A DNA stretch of 33,180 nucleotides from contig DIAQ01000072.1 of NCBI GenBank assembly GCA_002414865.1, forward strand, positions 1-33,180, given 5' to 3'. The translations under genes and the position numbers were made by a program. Positions 16,693-24,683 of the stretch are shown in pieces (position 1 is the first letter of the stretch; every line of letters begins with the position of its first letter). This DNA is from a candidate division Hyd24-12 bacterium UBA5074. GTDB taxonomy: Bacteria > Fermentibacterota > Fermentibacteria > Fermentibacterales > Fermentibacteraceae. The notes under the pieces are model-generated. The model had not been told where the DNA came from and ran no database searches. It saw only the letters and a list, made by a program, of their open reading frames with translations.

Positions 16693-17394
16693 CTGACGGC
16701 TTTCCTGGCGATCGTCCTGGCGGGCTGCCTGGCCGGGCTCGAGGATACGGCCGATCGCTTGTATCAGGCGGGCGCCGATCTCGACGAGACCCCTCAGTCG
16801 GGAGTCCTGATCGGCGGCGCCGCCCTGTCTGCCCTGGCGCTCTTCATCGAGCCGGATGCGGGGTGCCCGGGATTCCTGGGCGACGGCGCCGCTGACGGCG
16901 CGGCGGATATCGCCGGGCCTGCATTCGGCATCGGGGTCATGGCGGGATGCCCTGCGGCATGGGCGCTGGGTGGCATGACGGGACTCGAAGGTCTGGAGGA
17001 CACCGGCAGGGACCTGACGGAGGGCCTGATACTCACCTACGGGATCGTGGGCGCGTTCAAGCTGGGTGTCGAGCGCGAGAGGCCCGACGGTTCCGACTCG
17101 ATGAGCTTCCCCTCGGCCCACTCTGCGGCCGCCGCCTGCGTGGCCGCGGTCCTCTGGGAGAGGCACGGAGCAGCGGCCGGGGCGCCCGCAGCCGCCCTGG
17201 CGGCATTCGTGGCATTGTCGAGGGTCCATACCGGAAGGCATTATCCCTCGGATGTGCTGGCCGGGCTGGCGATAGGCGCGGCCTGCGGCATGGCGATCGT
17301 CGAGGAATGCGACGAGGCCTGCGACGGACCTGGCAGGGGCGTCCGCATGGGACTCGGCTTCGACGGGGAGGGCATCGGGGTGATCCTGAGATGA
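16693..17394 (+). CDS. PAP2-family membrane phosphatase (CTG start)
   Basis: Protein of 233 residues when read from CTG at 16693. GAGGAG (16682-16687) stands 5 bases upstream, and the CTG opens a hydrophobic signal-like segment (TAFLAIVLAGCLAGLEDTADR). The first conventional start in frame is TTG at 16759, which would discard that segment. The nearby ATG at 16688 runs into TGA after two codons. PAP2 motifs are KLGVERERPDG, SFPSAHSAAAA and SRVHTGRHYPSDVLAG, with the expected Lys, Arg, two His and Asp. Placed between sugar genes and a lipid kinase, it may dephosphorylate undecaprenyl pyrophosphate released by polymer assembly; lipid A or phosphatidate phosphatase activity is also possible. Confidence 0.88.
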   Translation: MTAFLAIVLAGCLAGLEDTADRLYQAGADLDETPQSGVLIGGAALSALALFIEPDAGCPGFLGDGAADGAADIAGPAFGIGVMAGCPAAWALGGMTGLEGLEDTGRDLTEGLILTYGIVGAFKLGVERERPDGSDSMSFPSAHSAAAACVAAVLWERHGAAAGAPAAALAAFVALSRVHTGRHYPSDVLAGLAIGAACGMAIVEECDEACDGPGRGVRMGLGFDGEGIGVILR

Positions 17395-17747
17395 TGAGCC
17401 GTCTGCGGAGCTTCGGCTATGCCTTCAAGGGTATCGCGGCGCTGGTCCGCACTCAGCCGAACGCCCGCATACACCTGGCCGCCACCCTTGTTGTCACGGC
17501 CCTGGGCCTTTTCCTGCGCATATCGCCGGGCGAGTGGCTCGCCGCAGCTCTCGCGACAGGCATGGTCTGGACAGCCGAGGGCTTCAACACGGCTCTCGAG
17601 CAGCTGTGTGACTTCGCCTCACCCCTCAGGGACCCGCGGATAGGCCGCATCAAGGACATCTGCGCCGCCGCCGTGCTTCTTTCGGCGGTCGCCGCACTCG
17701 CGGTGGGACTGATCATCTTCCTTCCGCGCCTGCTCCCCGGGAGCTGA
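17391..17747 (+). CDS. dgkA: Diacylglycerol/undecaprenol kinase, DgkA family
   Basis: Small integral membrane kinase of 118 residues (ATG at 17391 or 17394). It begins SRLRSFGYAFKGI, followed by NARIHLAATLVVTALGLFL (membrane helix with an Asn-Ala-Arg-x-His motif), EWLAAALATGMVWTAEGFNTALEQLCD with the family Glu-x-x-Asn-Thr-Ala-x-Glu signature, and IKDICAAAVLLSAVAALAVGLIIF. Length and order match the family. It overlaps the phosphatase gene by 4 bases (ATGA). In sequences of this type the substrate may be diacylglycerol or undecaprenol. Its place after the phosphotransferase and the PAP2 phosphatase favours undecaprenol, making carrier for the glycan. Last gene of the plus-strand operon. Confidence 0.92.
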   Translation: MMSRLRSFGYAFKGIAALVRTQPNARIHLAATLVVTALGLFLRISPGEWLAAALATGMVWTAEGFNTALEQLCDFASPLRDPRIGRIKDICAAAVLLSAVAALAVGLIIFLPRLLPGS

Positions 17748-17775
17748 TCCGAGCCCCTTCGCGCACCTCTTTCGC

Positions 17776-17781
17776 TATAAT
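17776..17781 (+). promoter_or_regulatory. Candidate -10 box upstream of serS
   Basis: A perfect TATAAT lies 41 bases before the serS ATG, in a 75-base gap after the lipid-kinase gene. No convincing -35 hexamer sits 16 to 18 bases upstream (the region reads GAGCCCCTTC), so an activator or a weak -35 would be needed. It suggests serS starts its own transcript. Confidence 0.42.
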
Positions 17782-17822
17782 TCTCGACGGACAGATCGAT
17801 AACCAAATGCCGGGAGTTTCCA

Positions 17823-19076
17823 ATGCTTGATCGTGAGCTGCTGAGGAACGAGTCCGAGCGCGTCCGTGAAGCTGCGGAACTGAAGAACGAGCCCTGCCTC
17901 ATCGACGAATGGCTGGGTGCCGATGCCGAGCGCAGATCCCTCCTCGTGGAGATGGAGGATCTCCGCAAGCGGCGCAACGAGCTCTCCCAGACTGTCTCGA
18001 CGATCAGGAAGCAGGGCGGGGACGCCTCCGCCGCAATGGAGGAATCCCGGCAGGTGGGCGAGCACATCCCGGCTCTCGAGAGGCGCGTCTCCGCCCTGGA
18101 GGCCGAGATGGAGGCCATCGAGCTCGGCTTCCCCAACATCCCCGACCCCGGCGTCCCGCGCGGGAGGGACGCGACGTCCAACGTGATAGTCAGGGAGGTC
18201 GGCGTCCCGGTTCGTCACGAGCATCCGCTCCCACACTGGGAGCTGCTCAAGGGTTTTCTTGATCCTGACGCCTCGGGGCGCATCGCCGGATCGAACTTCA
18301 TCCTGTTCCGCGGTCCGCTGGCCAGGCTCCAGCGCCACCTCATCTCCTGGATGCTGGAGAGGCATTTCGCGTCCGGCATGGAGGAGATCTGGGCGCCCTT
18401 CGTGGCGCGCTCCGAGAGCATGACTGCGACCGGGCAGCTTCCGAAGCTGGGCGCCGAGATGTACAAGCTCGAGCACGACGACATGTACCTGGTCCCCACG
18501 GGAGAGGTGCCGATAACCAATCTCTACCGCGAAGCTGTGATCGACGAGGAGAGACTCCCGATCCGCCTCTGCGGATACACGCCGTGCTTCAGACGCGAGG
18601 CGGGCAGCTACGGCAAGGATACGAGGGGGCTCAACAGGGTTCACCAGTTCGAGAAGGTCGAGATGGTCCGCCTCGAGCACCCCGACCGCTCGGAGGCCGC
18701 CCTCGAGGAGATGGTCCGCTCGGCGGAGGCACTCCTCCAGGAGCTGGGCCTCGCGTACCGCGTCGTAAAGCTCTCCACGGGCGATCTCAGCTTCTCCGCC
18801 GCGATGTGCTACGACCTGGAGATCTGGTCGGCCGGGCAGGAGAAGTGGCTGGAGGTCTCGTCGGTCTCCAACTTCCGCGATTTCCAGGCGCGCCGGGGAC
18901 ACATCCGCTTCAGGCCGTCCGGAGGCGGCAGGCTCAGGCTGGTCCACACGCTCAACGGATCGGGGCTCGCGCTGCCGAGGCTGATCTCGGCCCTCTCGGA
19001 GGCCGCCCAGGCAGGACCCTATCCGCCACAGGTCGAAGAGTGGGCCGAAGGGCTGATCGCCAGGCTGAAGGCATAG
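17823..19076 (+). CDS. serS: Seryl-tRNA synthetase
   Basis: Charges tRNA-Ser with serine in the cytoplasm. The 417-residue protein is bacterial type: an N-terminal coiled coil from about residue 25 to 100 (DLRKRRNELSQTVSTIRKQ, then ALERRVSALEAEMEAIELG) for tRNA binding, and a class II catalytic core. Motif 2 is CFRREAGSYGKDTRGLNRVHQFEKVE; motif 3 is NGSGLALPRLISALSE with its arginine; VPTGEVPITNLYRE and WLEVSSVSNFRDFQARR are also family-typical. ATG at 17823 has GGGAG upstream with good spacing. The upstream ATG at 17808 gives only a seven-codon frame. No T-box or other leader structure was seen. Confidence 0.97.
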   Translation: MLDRELLRNESERVREAAELKNEPCLIDEWLGADAERRSLLVEMEDLRKRRNELSQTVSTIRKQGGDASAAMEESRQVGEHIPALERRVSALEAEMEAIELGFPNIPDPGVPRGRDATSNVIVREVGVPVRHEHPLPHWELLKGFLDPDASGRIAGSNFILFRGPLARLQRHLISWMLERHFASGMEEIWAPFVARSESMTATGQLPKLGAEMYKLEHDDMYLVPTGEVPITNLYREAVIDEERLPIRLCGYTPCFRREAGSYGKDTRGLNRVHQFEKVEMVRLEHPDRSEAALEEMVRSAEALLQELGLAYRVVKLSTGDLSFSAAMCYDLEIWSAGQEKWLEVSSVSNFRDFQARRGHIRFRPSGGGRLRLVHTLNGSGLALPRLISALSEAAQAGPYPPQVEEWAEGLIARLKA

Positions 19077-19092
19077 AGGCTCCGTCCTGCCG

Positions 19093-19896
19093 ATGCTCTA
19101 CGACATGCATGTGCATACGCGCAACTCCCCGGACGCCACGCTCGGGGAATCCGACCTCGCGGACCGGGCAAAGCTGGCGCGCCTCTCGGGCATCGGCTTC
19201 GTCGCCCATGTCGATTTCCATCCGCTCGACTACTGCGTCGGCGCCTTCGATCCCGGAGCCTACGACGACTCGGTCGCGCTCGCGGTTTCCGCCTGTCCCG
19301 GCCCTCCTGCGATCCTGAAGGGAGTGGAGGTGGGTGAGCCCCACAGGTTCGCCGACAGGATAGGCAGGGCCCTTTCCGGTCGAGGCTACGACTTCGTCAC
19401 GGCGGGCCTCCACTGGGTAGGCGACCTGCAGGTGCTCGATCCCGAGCCCTTCGAGCAGGAGGAGCCGCTTGCCCTCGTCGAGGGCTACTACTCCGAGCTC
19501 CTGGAGATGGCTTCCTCCGCGGATGTGGATGTGATCGCGCACATGGGCATCTTCAGGCGCGGGATGGCGCGTGCCGGGCTGGACACCACTTTCGACGAGA
19601 CGAGTCTGTGGCCCGGTCTCCTCGAGAGGCTTCTGTCTACGATGATCTCGAGAGGGATCGCACTGGAGGTGAACACGTCGGGCCTGAGGCGACCGGAGAG
19701 AGTCACCTATCCCACTGCGAAGGTGGCAGGGCTCTATCGCGCGCTGGGCGGTTCGCTCGTCACGCTCGGCTCGGACACGCACTCGGAGCCCTGGGTGTTC
19801 TTCGGCCTGGAGGCCGGCGCATCCATGCTGCGCTCCCAGGGTTTCACCGAAGCCTTCTACATCCGCGACCGCCGCCCCGCCCCCTACCCCCTATGA
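19093..19896 (+). CDS. PHP-domain phosphoesterase (histidinol-phosphatase-like)
   Basis: Metal-dependent phosphoesterase of 267 residues. The PHP metal ligands are visible in order: MHVHT (His6, His8), GFVAHVDFHP, KGVEVGEPH (Glu), TAGLHWV, VIAHMG (His), VNTSG and GSDTHSEPW (Asp, His). This resembles HisJ-type histidinol phosphatase, but no histidine-biosynthesis gene is nearby and PHP proteins also act on DNA and nucleotides. The substrate therefore stays open. It starts 16 bases after serS and probably shares its transcript. The stop codon is followed after two bases by the left end of the AT-rich element. Confidence 0.85.
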   Translation: MLYDMHVHTRNSPDATLGESDLADRAKLARLSGIGFVAHVDFHPLDYCVGAFDPGAYDDSVALAVSACPGPPAILKGVEVGEPHRFADRIGRALSGRGYDFVTAGLHWVGDLQVLDPEPFEQEEPLALVEGYYSELLEMASSADVDVIAHMGIFRRGMARAGLDTTFDETSLWPGLLERLLSTMISRGIALEVNTSGLRRPERVTYPTAKVAGLYRALGGSLVTLGSDTHSEPWVFFGLEAGASMLRSQGFTEAFYIRDRRPAPYPL

Positions 19897-19898
19897 GC

Positions 19899-20137
19899 CG
19901 GGGTCAGAGTTCACTTTGTTAGACAACCGATCTAATACGTTGTACTAGAATCGTATAACAACTTCCAGTCGTTACCTGATATCAATATTATATATAATTA
20001 TTGATATGTAATATGCGAGAGGAAGGACTATCTCTACTCTGACTGAGCAGCAGGATATGTTGCCTGCATAGAATGGATTAATCCAATATTCGGTATGTGA
20101 TTACATGTGTTTTCTAACAAAGTGAACTCTGACCCCG
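19899..20137. mobile_element. 239-bp AT-rich element with 25-bp perfect terminal inverted repeats (MITE/RAYT-like)
   Basis: The ends are perfect inverted repeats: 19899-19923 reads inward from CGGGGTCAGAGTTCACTTTG, and 20113-20137 is its exact reverse complement. The next few bases also partly agree. The interior is strongly AT-rich, unlike the GC-rich window, and has a smaller hairpin and no long open frame. No target-site duplication is visible beside the repeats. Ends of the form GGGGTCAGAGT recall elements mobilised by Y1-type (REP-associated) transposases, which is an analogy from memory. No transposase is encoded, so it would be non-autonomous. It sits between the PHP gene stop and the end of the convergent lipoprotein gene. 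Confidence 0.8.
19979..20007. repeat. Perfect hairpin inside the AT-rich element
   Basis: ATATCAATA (19979-19987) and its exact reverse complement TATTGATAT (19999-20007) flank an 11-base spacer that itself contains the palindrome TTATATATAA. It is a cruciform-capable, very AT-rich core near the middle-left of the element. Confidence 0.7.
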
Positions 20138-20161
20138 ACGGACCTCCGGGCGCCTGACTCC

Positions 20162-20830
20162 TCAGTACATCACGCCGAGGCCGGCTATGATCATGTTGCG
20201 CGAGAGATCGAGGGGGAACGCGAACTCGAACACGATGGCGGCCGGAACGAAGGCGCCGTAGTGCCTCGTGCCGCCCTCGGGCTGGATCGTGTAGACACAT
20301 CCGGCGCGCAGGTCCGAGAAGAACGTGTTGTCCACCTCGTCCCAGTCGTGCCCGCCTGACCCGTCGTCGGGGATGTTGGCCAGGTCGGGCCCGTACCCTC
20401 CGTCGGCGGCTCCATAGACCTCCAGCCTGTCCCCGACCATGTGCCCCGCGGCAAGGGATCCGTGGGGCATGACCACCTGCATCGGGATGACGTAGTTGAT
20501 TCCTGCCAGAAGCGAGATTGCGTTGTCCGAGCTTCCGGGCGTGAAGGCGTACTTGACCATGGGCCCGATGCCGTACGCCATGGCCGTGAAGCCGAGATCG
20601 ATGTTGTCGGTGGCTCCCATCATGAAGCTGGCGTTTGGCCAGGTCTCCAGATAGTCCTCCCTGCTCTCCTCGGCCTCCTGTCTGTCGCTGCTGCTGAAGA
20701 AAGCCGGCATCATCAGGTTGCCGCTGAAGACGAGATTGTCCTCCCCCAGTGTCCTCGCGCCCTGCATGGCCCCATAGTAGCATCCTGTGCAGAGCAATCC
20801 CGCGGCGACGGCGATCGGCTTCAGAATCAT
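20162..20830 (-). CDS. Outer-membrane-type lipoprotein, function unknown
   Basis: Protein of 222 residues. The N-terminus MILKPIAVAAGLLCTGCYYG is a lipoprotein signal peptide with lipobox LCTGC, so the mature protein starts at Cys17. The rest alternates polar and hydrophobic residues (FSGNLMMPAFF, IDLGFTAMAYGIGPMVKYAF, AISLLAGINYVIPMQVVMP, AIVFEFAFPLDLSRNMIIAGLGVMY) and ends in an aromatic residue, as in small outer-membrane beta-barrel or barrel-associated proteins. AGGAG lies upstream of the ATG. The protein family was not recognised. It is divergent from the metallophosphoesterase gene and faces the AT-rich element. Confidence 0.8.
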   Translation of the reverse strand: MILKPIAVAAGLLCTGCYYGAMQGARTLGEDNLVFSGNLMMPAFFSSSDRQEAEESREDYLETWPNASFMMGATDNIDLGFTAMAYGIGPMVKYAFTPGSSDNAISLLAGINYVIPMQVVMPHGSLAAGHMVGDRLEVYGAADGGYGPDLANIPDDGSGGHDWDEVDNTFFSDLRAGCVYTIQPEGGTRHYGAFVPAAIVFEFAFPLDLSRNMIIAGLGVMY

Positions 20831-20960
20831 GTCACTCCTCTCGTGCAGCGCAATCTATGATTCCCGCCGCGCCTGCGGTCCAGGCTCCGTCTGCGGCTCC
20901 TACCCCCGCAGCCCCGGGTTTTGTAGCTTCCTGGAAACGAACCGGAAGGCTGGTCGATCG

Positions 20961-22562
20961 ATGCTGGAGGCACTGCTTGTTCTGATCACCCTGTCCTCTC
21001 CCGTGCGCATCGCTGTAATCGGCGACAGGACGGGCGGGTCGAACGACGTGGAATTCACCGCCTGCCTCCGTGCCGCGCAACTCCTGGGTCCGGATATCGT
21101 CGTGAACTCGGGGGACCTCATCGAGGGCTATTCCGAAGACGCAGATATTCTCCTGGGCGAGTGGGACTCCGTCCTGGGCGCCATCGACCTCTATCTCGGC
21201 GGCATCCCGTTCGTTTTCGTGCCGGGGAATCACGACATCACATACGACGCGGCCGGTCCGGTCTGGGAGTCCAGACTCGGCATACCTCCGAACAGGATCG
21301 AGGAGCATTCGGGCATCGAATTCGTAGTCTGGGACAGCTCTCGGCTGGCGGACCCGGACAGCTCGTCCCTCGCCGTGCTGGAGTCCCTCCTCGCCTGCAT
21401 AAGGCCCTCGGACACAGCCGTCCTGCTCACTCACAGGCCGTTCTGGATGATGTCCGGCGTCGATCCGGCAGCCGTTGAGAGGATGAGAGAGCTGATCCGC
21501 CGCGCGGATATCGAGGTCGTGCTCGGAGGGCATATCCACCTGTGCTCCAGCGAGAGGCGCGACGGCGTCCTGTACGCCACGATCGGGGCCTCCGGCGGCG
21601 ACTACGGAACCAGGCTCGTCCCTGCCGGCGCATTTCCCCAGATAGGCTGGATGACCCTGGAGGGCGATTCCGTGTCGTTCTCCGTCGTCGATCCCTTCGG
21701 GATACTGCCGGGGGACACGAACACGGTCGAGGAGGAGAACCTCCTCTTCGAGATCGAGAACGGGCTCCTAAGGCCCAGACCCCTGGAGCAGGCCCTGGAA
21801 TCGGCTTCCCTCGCTCTGCGAAGCGTCGAGCCTGTCGACAGGCTGGTTTCGATCACGCTGGAGCCGGGGGGCTGGAGGATGTCTCCCGACTCGGTCGAGG
21901 TCGCGCTGCCCGCGGGAGGCACCGCCGAGGTCCACTTCTCGCAGGACCCGGGCGAGAGCCCATATCCGCTCCCGGTGCTGCACGTGACGGTCCCATACGG
22001 CGACAGGGGGAAGGTGGCGGTCTTCGAGACCGCCTGGCAGGCTCTGCGCGTGCTGGACGCGCCGGCGTCGGAAGTGACGGTCGACGGCATCGAGAGCCCC
22101 GGAGAGTACCCGGGCCGCCCCGAGACCTGCTTCGCCGGCTGGGATGGCTCCCCATCGAGCCTCGGCGCGATGTCCGTGCGCCTCGCATCCAGCCGCGGGA
22201 GCCTCTGCGCCATGGCCCGCATGACCGCCGAGGGTCTCGAGGACGAGTCCTTCGGAGTGGTTCTCTGCTCGGAGGACCGCTTCTTCAGGGTCAAGGTGTT
22301 CCCCGACGGGGGGGTCTCGGCGGTGTCTTCCGACGGAGCGGCCCTCTCGTCGGTCGAGACGGGCTTCGAGGCTGCGGTCACGGAGGGGGAAGGCTGGTGG
22401 CAGGCGGAGATATCCGTATGCCCCGAGAGCCTGGGCATCTCCGGCAATCTACTGTCCGCCAACATTTACAGACTGGGTTCATCCGACCGCTGCGCGGTCT
22501 GGTCATGGCCGCTGGAGTTCGAGCAAAGATACATGGGGCGGATACAGCTTCCCGGGAGGTAG
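20961..22562 (+). CDS. Secreted metallophosphoesterase with carbohydrate-binding-like C-terminal region
   Basis: Protein of 533 residues with a short N-terminal hydrophobic signal (MLEALLVLITLSSP). The calcineurin-like metal site is complete: GDRTGG (Asp22), NSGDLIEG, PGNHD (His91, Asp92), LLTHRPF (His158) and GGHIHL (His191, His193). After a linker (about 260-330) come a strand-rich segment (SITLEPGGWRMSPDSVEVAL) and a final domain from about residue 375 (VDGIESPGEYP ... EGWWQAEISVCPESLG) that looks like a CBM9/DOMON-type beta sandwich. The ATG at 20961 opens the signal segment. Probably acts in the periplasm or outside. Substrate unknown. First gene of a three-gene plus-strand run. Confidence 0.85.
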   Translation: MLEALLVLITLSSPVRIAVIGDRTGGSNDVEFTACLRAAQLLGPDIVVNSGDLIEGYSEDADILLGEWDSVLGAIDLYLGGIPFVFVPGNHDITYDAAGPVWESRLGIPPNRIEEHSGIEFVVWDSSRLADPDSSSLAVLESLLACIRPSDTAVLLTHRPFWMMSGVDPAAVERMRELIRRADIEVVLGGHIHLCSSERRDGVLYATIGASGGDYGTRLVPAGAFPQIGWMTLEGDSVSFSVVDPFGILPGDTNTVEEENLLFEIENGLLRPRPLEQALESASLALRSVEPVDRLVSITLEPGGWRMSPDSVEVALPAGGTAEVHFSQDPGESPYPLPVLHVTVPYGDRGKVAVFETAWQALRVLDAPASEVTVDGIESPGEYPGRPETCFAGWDGSPSSLGAMSVRLASSRGSLCAMARMTAEGLEDESFGVVLCSEDRFFRVKVFPDGGVSAVSSDGAALSSVETGFEAAVTEGEGWWQAEISVCPESLGISGNLLSANIYRLGSSDRCAVWSWPLEFEQRYMGRIQLPGR

Positions 22563-22565
22563 GCC

Positions 22566-23222
22566 GTGCAGTTTCGCAGGAAGGTCCTCGTGGTTCTCTG
22601 CGGATGCGGGAACCGGGACGGCTCCGAGATTCACGAGTCCGTCTGCGCTCTGATCGCGCTTGAGGAGGCCGGCCTGGAGGCTGTCTGCGCCGCTCCCGAC
22701 ATTGCTCAGGCCAGGAACGCCTCATATGTCCCGGGCCGTGAACCGACAGCCAGAAACGCCTTCGAGGAGGCGGCGAGGCTGGCGCGCGGAAACATCCGGC
22801 CTCTCGCAGGCCTGTCCATGGAGGCATTCGACGCCCTGCTGCTCCCCGGAGGCCAGGGAGCGTCGCAGACGCTCTCGACCTATGCCGTCGACGGCACGGG
22901 GATGACCGTGCTGTCCGATGTCCGCAGGCTTGTGGAGGAGGCCCTGGCCTCGGGGAAGCCGATAGCGGCCATGTGCATAGCGCCCATGATACTCGCGAGA
23001 CTCATCCCCGGGGTGGTGATCACCCTGGGCGGGGACAACCAGGAATCAGCCGACGCGCAGGCCATGGGGGCGGAGACCGTCGTCTGCCCGGCGGGAGCGG
23101 CGGTGGTCGACCCAGTGCGCAAGGTGACGACGACTCCCGCCTATATGACAGCCGTGGGTCCGTCAGAGGTCTTGTCCGGAGCGAGAAGCCTGGTCGCCAA
23201 GCTTCTGGCCCTCCTCGGCTAG
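22566..23222 (+). CDS. elbB: ElbB/DJ-1-family class I amidotransferase-like protein
   Basis: Protein of 218 residues from GTG at 22566, three bases after the previous stop. It has VLVVLCGCGNRDGSEIHESV at the start, LLLPGGQGASQTLSTYAVDG, and the nucleophile segment PIAAMCIAPMILA with Cys137. VITLGGDNQESADAQAMGAETV and TTPAYM follow. These match the isoprenoid-biosynthesis glyoxalase-like ElbB group, a DJ-1/PfpI relative with weak glyoxalase III activity in E. coli. Its physiological role is unsettled. The link to the secreted phosphoesterase and the membrane glycosyltransferase is unexplained. Confidence 0.88.
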   Translation: MQFRRKVLVVLCGCGNRDGSEIHESVCALIALEEAGLEAVCAAPDIAQARNASYVPGREPTARNAFEEAARLARGNIRPLAGLSMEAFDALLLPGGQGASQTLSTYAVDGTGMTVLSDVRRLVEEALASGKPIAAMCIAPMILARLIPGVVITLGGDNQESADAQAMGAETVVCPAGAAVVDPVRKVTTTPAYMTAVGPSEVLSGARSLVAKLLALLG

Positions 23223-24683
23223 ATGAGGATCGCCGGCGCTCTCCCTGCAGTCGCAGGGCTGGCCTGGGCGGCAGCGCTCTTCCTGCTGACGGGCGGCTAC
23301 GCGATAGACGACACCTGGATACACCTGCAGTTCGCCAGGAACATCGCAGCGGGGGAGGGCTTCAGGTTCCTGACGGGTCATCCCCAGGTCTATGCCTGCA
23401 CCAGCCCCGCATGGGTCCTGCTGCTGGCTCCGGCCTACATTGCTGGAGCAGGCGGCATCGCCACCGCGCGCGCCCTCTCCTGCCTCGCCTCGGGTGCGGC
23501 GCTCGCCGCCTTCGCCTCCCTCCTGCGCAACCGCGGGTTCGGCGGGGGCTGGATCGCGGCGGGCTGCGTCCTGCTGGCCATGGATCCCATGATGATCCGC
23601 TGGGGATCCTCGGGCATGGAGGCTGCAGCCGCCTCTCTGGCCGTCATCCTGGTCCTCCGGGCTCTCGCCCGGCGGGGCGGTGGGGCGCTCACGGGCCTGC
23701 TCTGCGGCCTGGCCTTCCTGCTAAGGCCCGAGCTCGGCATCGCAGGACCCCTGGTGGCGCTCGCCATGGCCCTCGAGGGTGCGAGGCGGAACTGGGGGAG
23801 GATACTCGCCCACCTCGCCTGCTGGGCGGCGGTCGCAGCTGCCTGGGAGGTGGCGGCACTGGGCATCTTCGGCAGGCTGCTGCCCGGGACGGCTGCGGCC
23901 AAGGCTTCGGCTGCGGGTTACGCGGGCTACCTGCCAGGAGCGATTTCGGATCTGGCCGGGAACCTGGCCGCATCAGGCGCAGCGATGCCTGCCCTCATCA
24001 CCGCGGGAGCGGCGGCATGGGCCCTTATCCGCGGCAGGCGCCTGTTCCCGCTCGCCGGCAGGGCCGCCATCCTGATCTCCGCCGGACTCTTCGCAGTCCT
24101 TCTCGCCGGAAAGGCACCCATCGTCTCACGCTACCTCCTCCCGGCGACGCCCTGCCTTCTGCTGGCCGCCATCGAAACCGCCTCTGCGCTCCGGGGAAGG
24201 GCTGGGGCATGGCTGCGCGGAACCGCTCTGACCGCGGCCCTCGCCTCCTCGCTCGTGTCAGGCATCTTTCTGGTTTTCCCCCACATGCAGAGGGCCAGCC
24301 GTAACCTCGGGAGATACATGGAGGTGGCGGGCTTCCTGCGCGACTCGCTTCCCGAAGGATCGATCATCGCTGTGCAGGAGATCGGGATCTTCGGCTACGA
24401 GAGCGGACGGGAGCTGCTCGACCTGGGAGGCCTGCTCGACCCCTCTGTCACCGCCGGCTGCCCGGGACTGGACAGGCAGGCCCTGCAGTCGATCGCGTTC
24501 CTGCGGCAAAGGGGGGTGACACACTACCTCGACCCTCATGGGGCGGTCCCCGCGCTCGAAGGGGCGGAGGAGAGGACGGGCGTCCGCTTCGTCCCCCTCC
24601 ATTCGTGGGAGTTCGCGGGAGGCACTGCCCTGTCCAGCAGCGCTTCCTACGAGCGCGTCCTCTACCGCCTGGATTGGCTGTAG
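23223..24683 (+). CDS. GT-C-fold polytopic membrane glycosyltransferase-like protein
   Basis: Protein of 486 residues; ATG at 23223 abuts the upstream TAG. It has 9 to 11 hydrophobic segments and the GT-C hallmark near the N-terminus: TGGYAIDDTWIHLQFARNIAAGEGF with Asp29-Asp30, as in polyprenyl-phosphate-dependent mannosyl/arabinosyl transferases. Later segments are LLCGLAFLLRPELGIAGPL (with the conserved RPE), SRYLLPATPCLLLA and a soluble C-terminal domain from about residue 370. It probably uses a polyprenyl-phospho-sugar donor on the periplasmic side to glycosylate a protein or lipid. The donor and acceptor are unknown. Confidence 0.85.
   Translation: MRIAGALPAVAGLAWAAALFLLTGGYAIDDTWIHLQFARNIAAGEGFRFLTGHPQVYACTSPAWVLLLAPAYIAGAGGIATARALSCLASGAALAAFASLLRNRGFGGGWIAAGCVLLAMDPMMIRWGSSGMEAAAASLAVILVLRALARRGGGALTGLLCGLAFLLRPELGIAGPLVALAMALEGARRNWGRILAHLACWAAVAAAWEVAALGIFGRLLPGTAAAKASAAGYAGYLPGAISDLAGNLAASGAAMPALITAGAAAWALIRGRRLFPLAGRAAILISAGLFAVLLAGKAPIVSRYLLPATPCLLLAAIETASALRGRAGAWLRGTALTAALASSLVSGIFLVFPHMQRASRNLGRYMEVAGFLRDSLPEGSIIAVQEIGIFGYESGRELLDLGGLLDPSVTAGCPGLDRQALQSIAFLRQRGVTHYLDPHGAVPALEGAEERTGVRFVPLHSWEFAGGTALSSSASYERVLYRLDWL

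Noticed and set aside
15412..17241. 609-codon minus-strand open frame
   Set aside because: It is antisense to the phosphotransferase, aminotransferase and PAP2 genes, all with strong motifs; high GC produces such shadow frames.
17808..17831. Seven-codon frame ATG to TGA overlapping the serS start
   Set aside because: No Shine-Dalgarno of its own and no sign of an attenuator; treated as chance.
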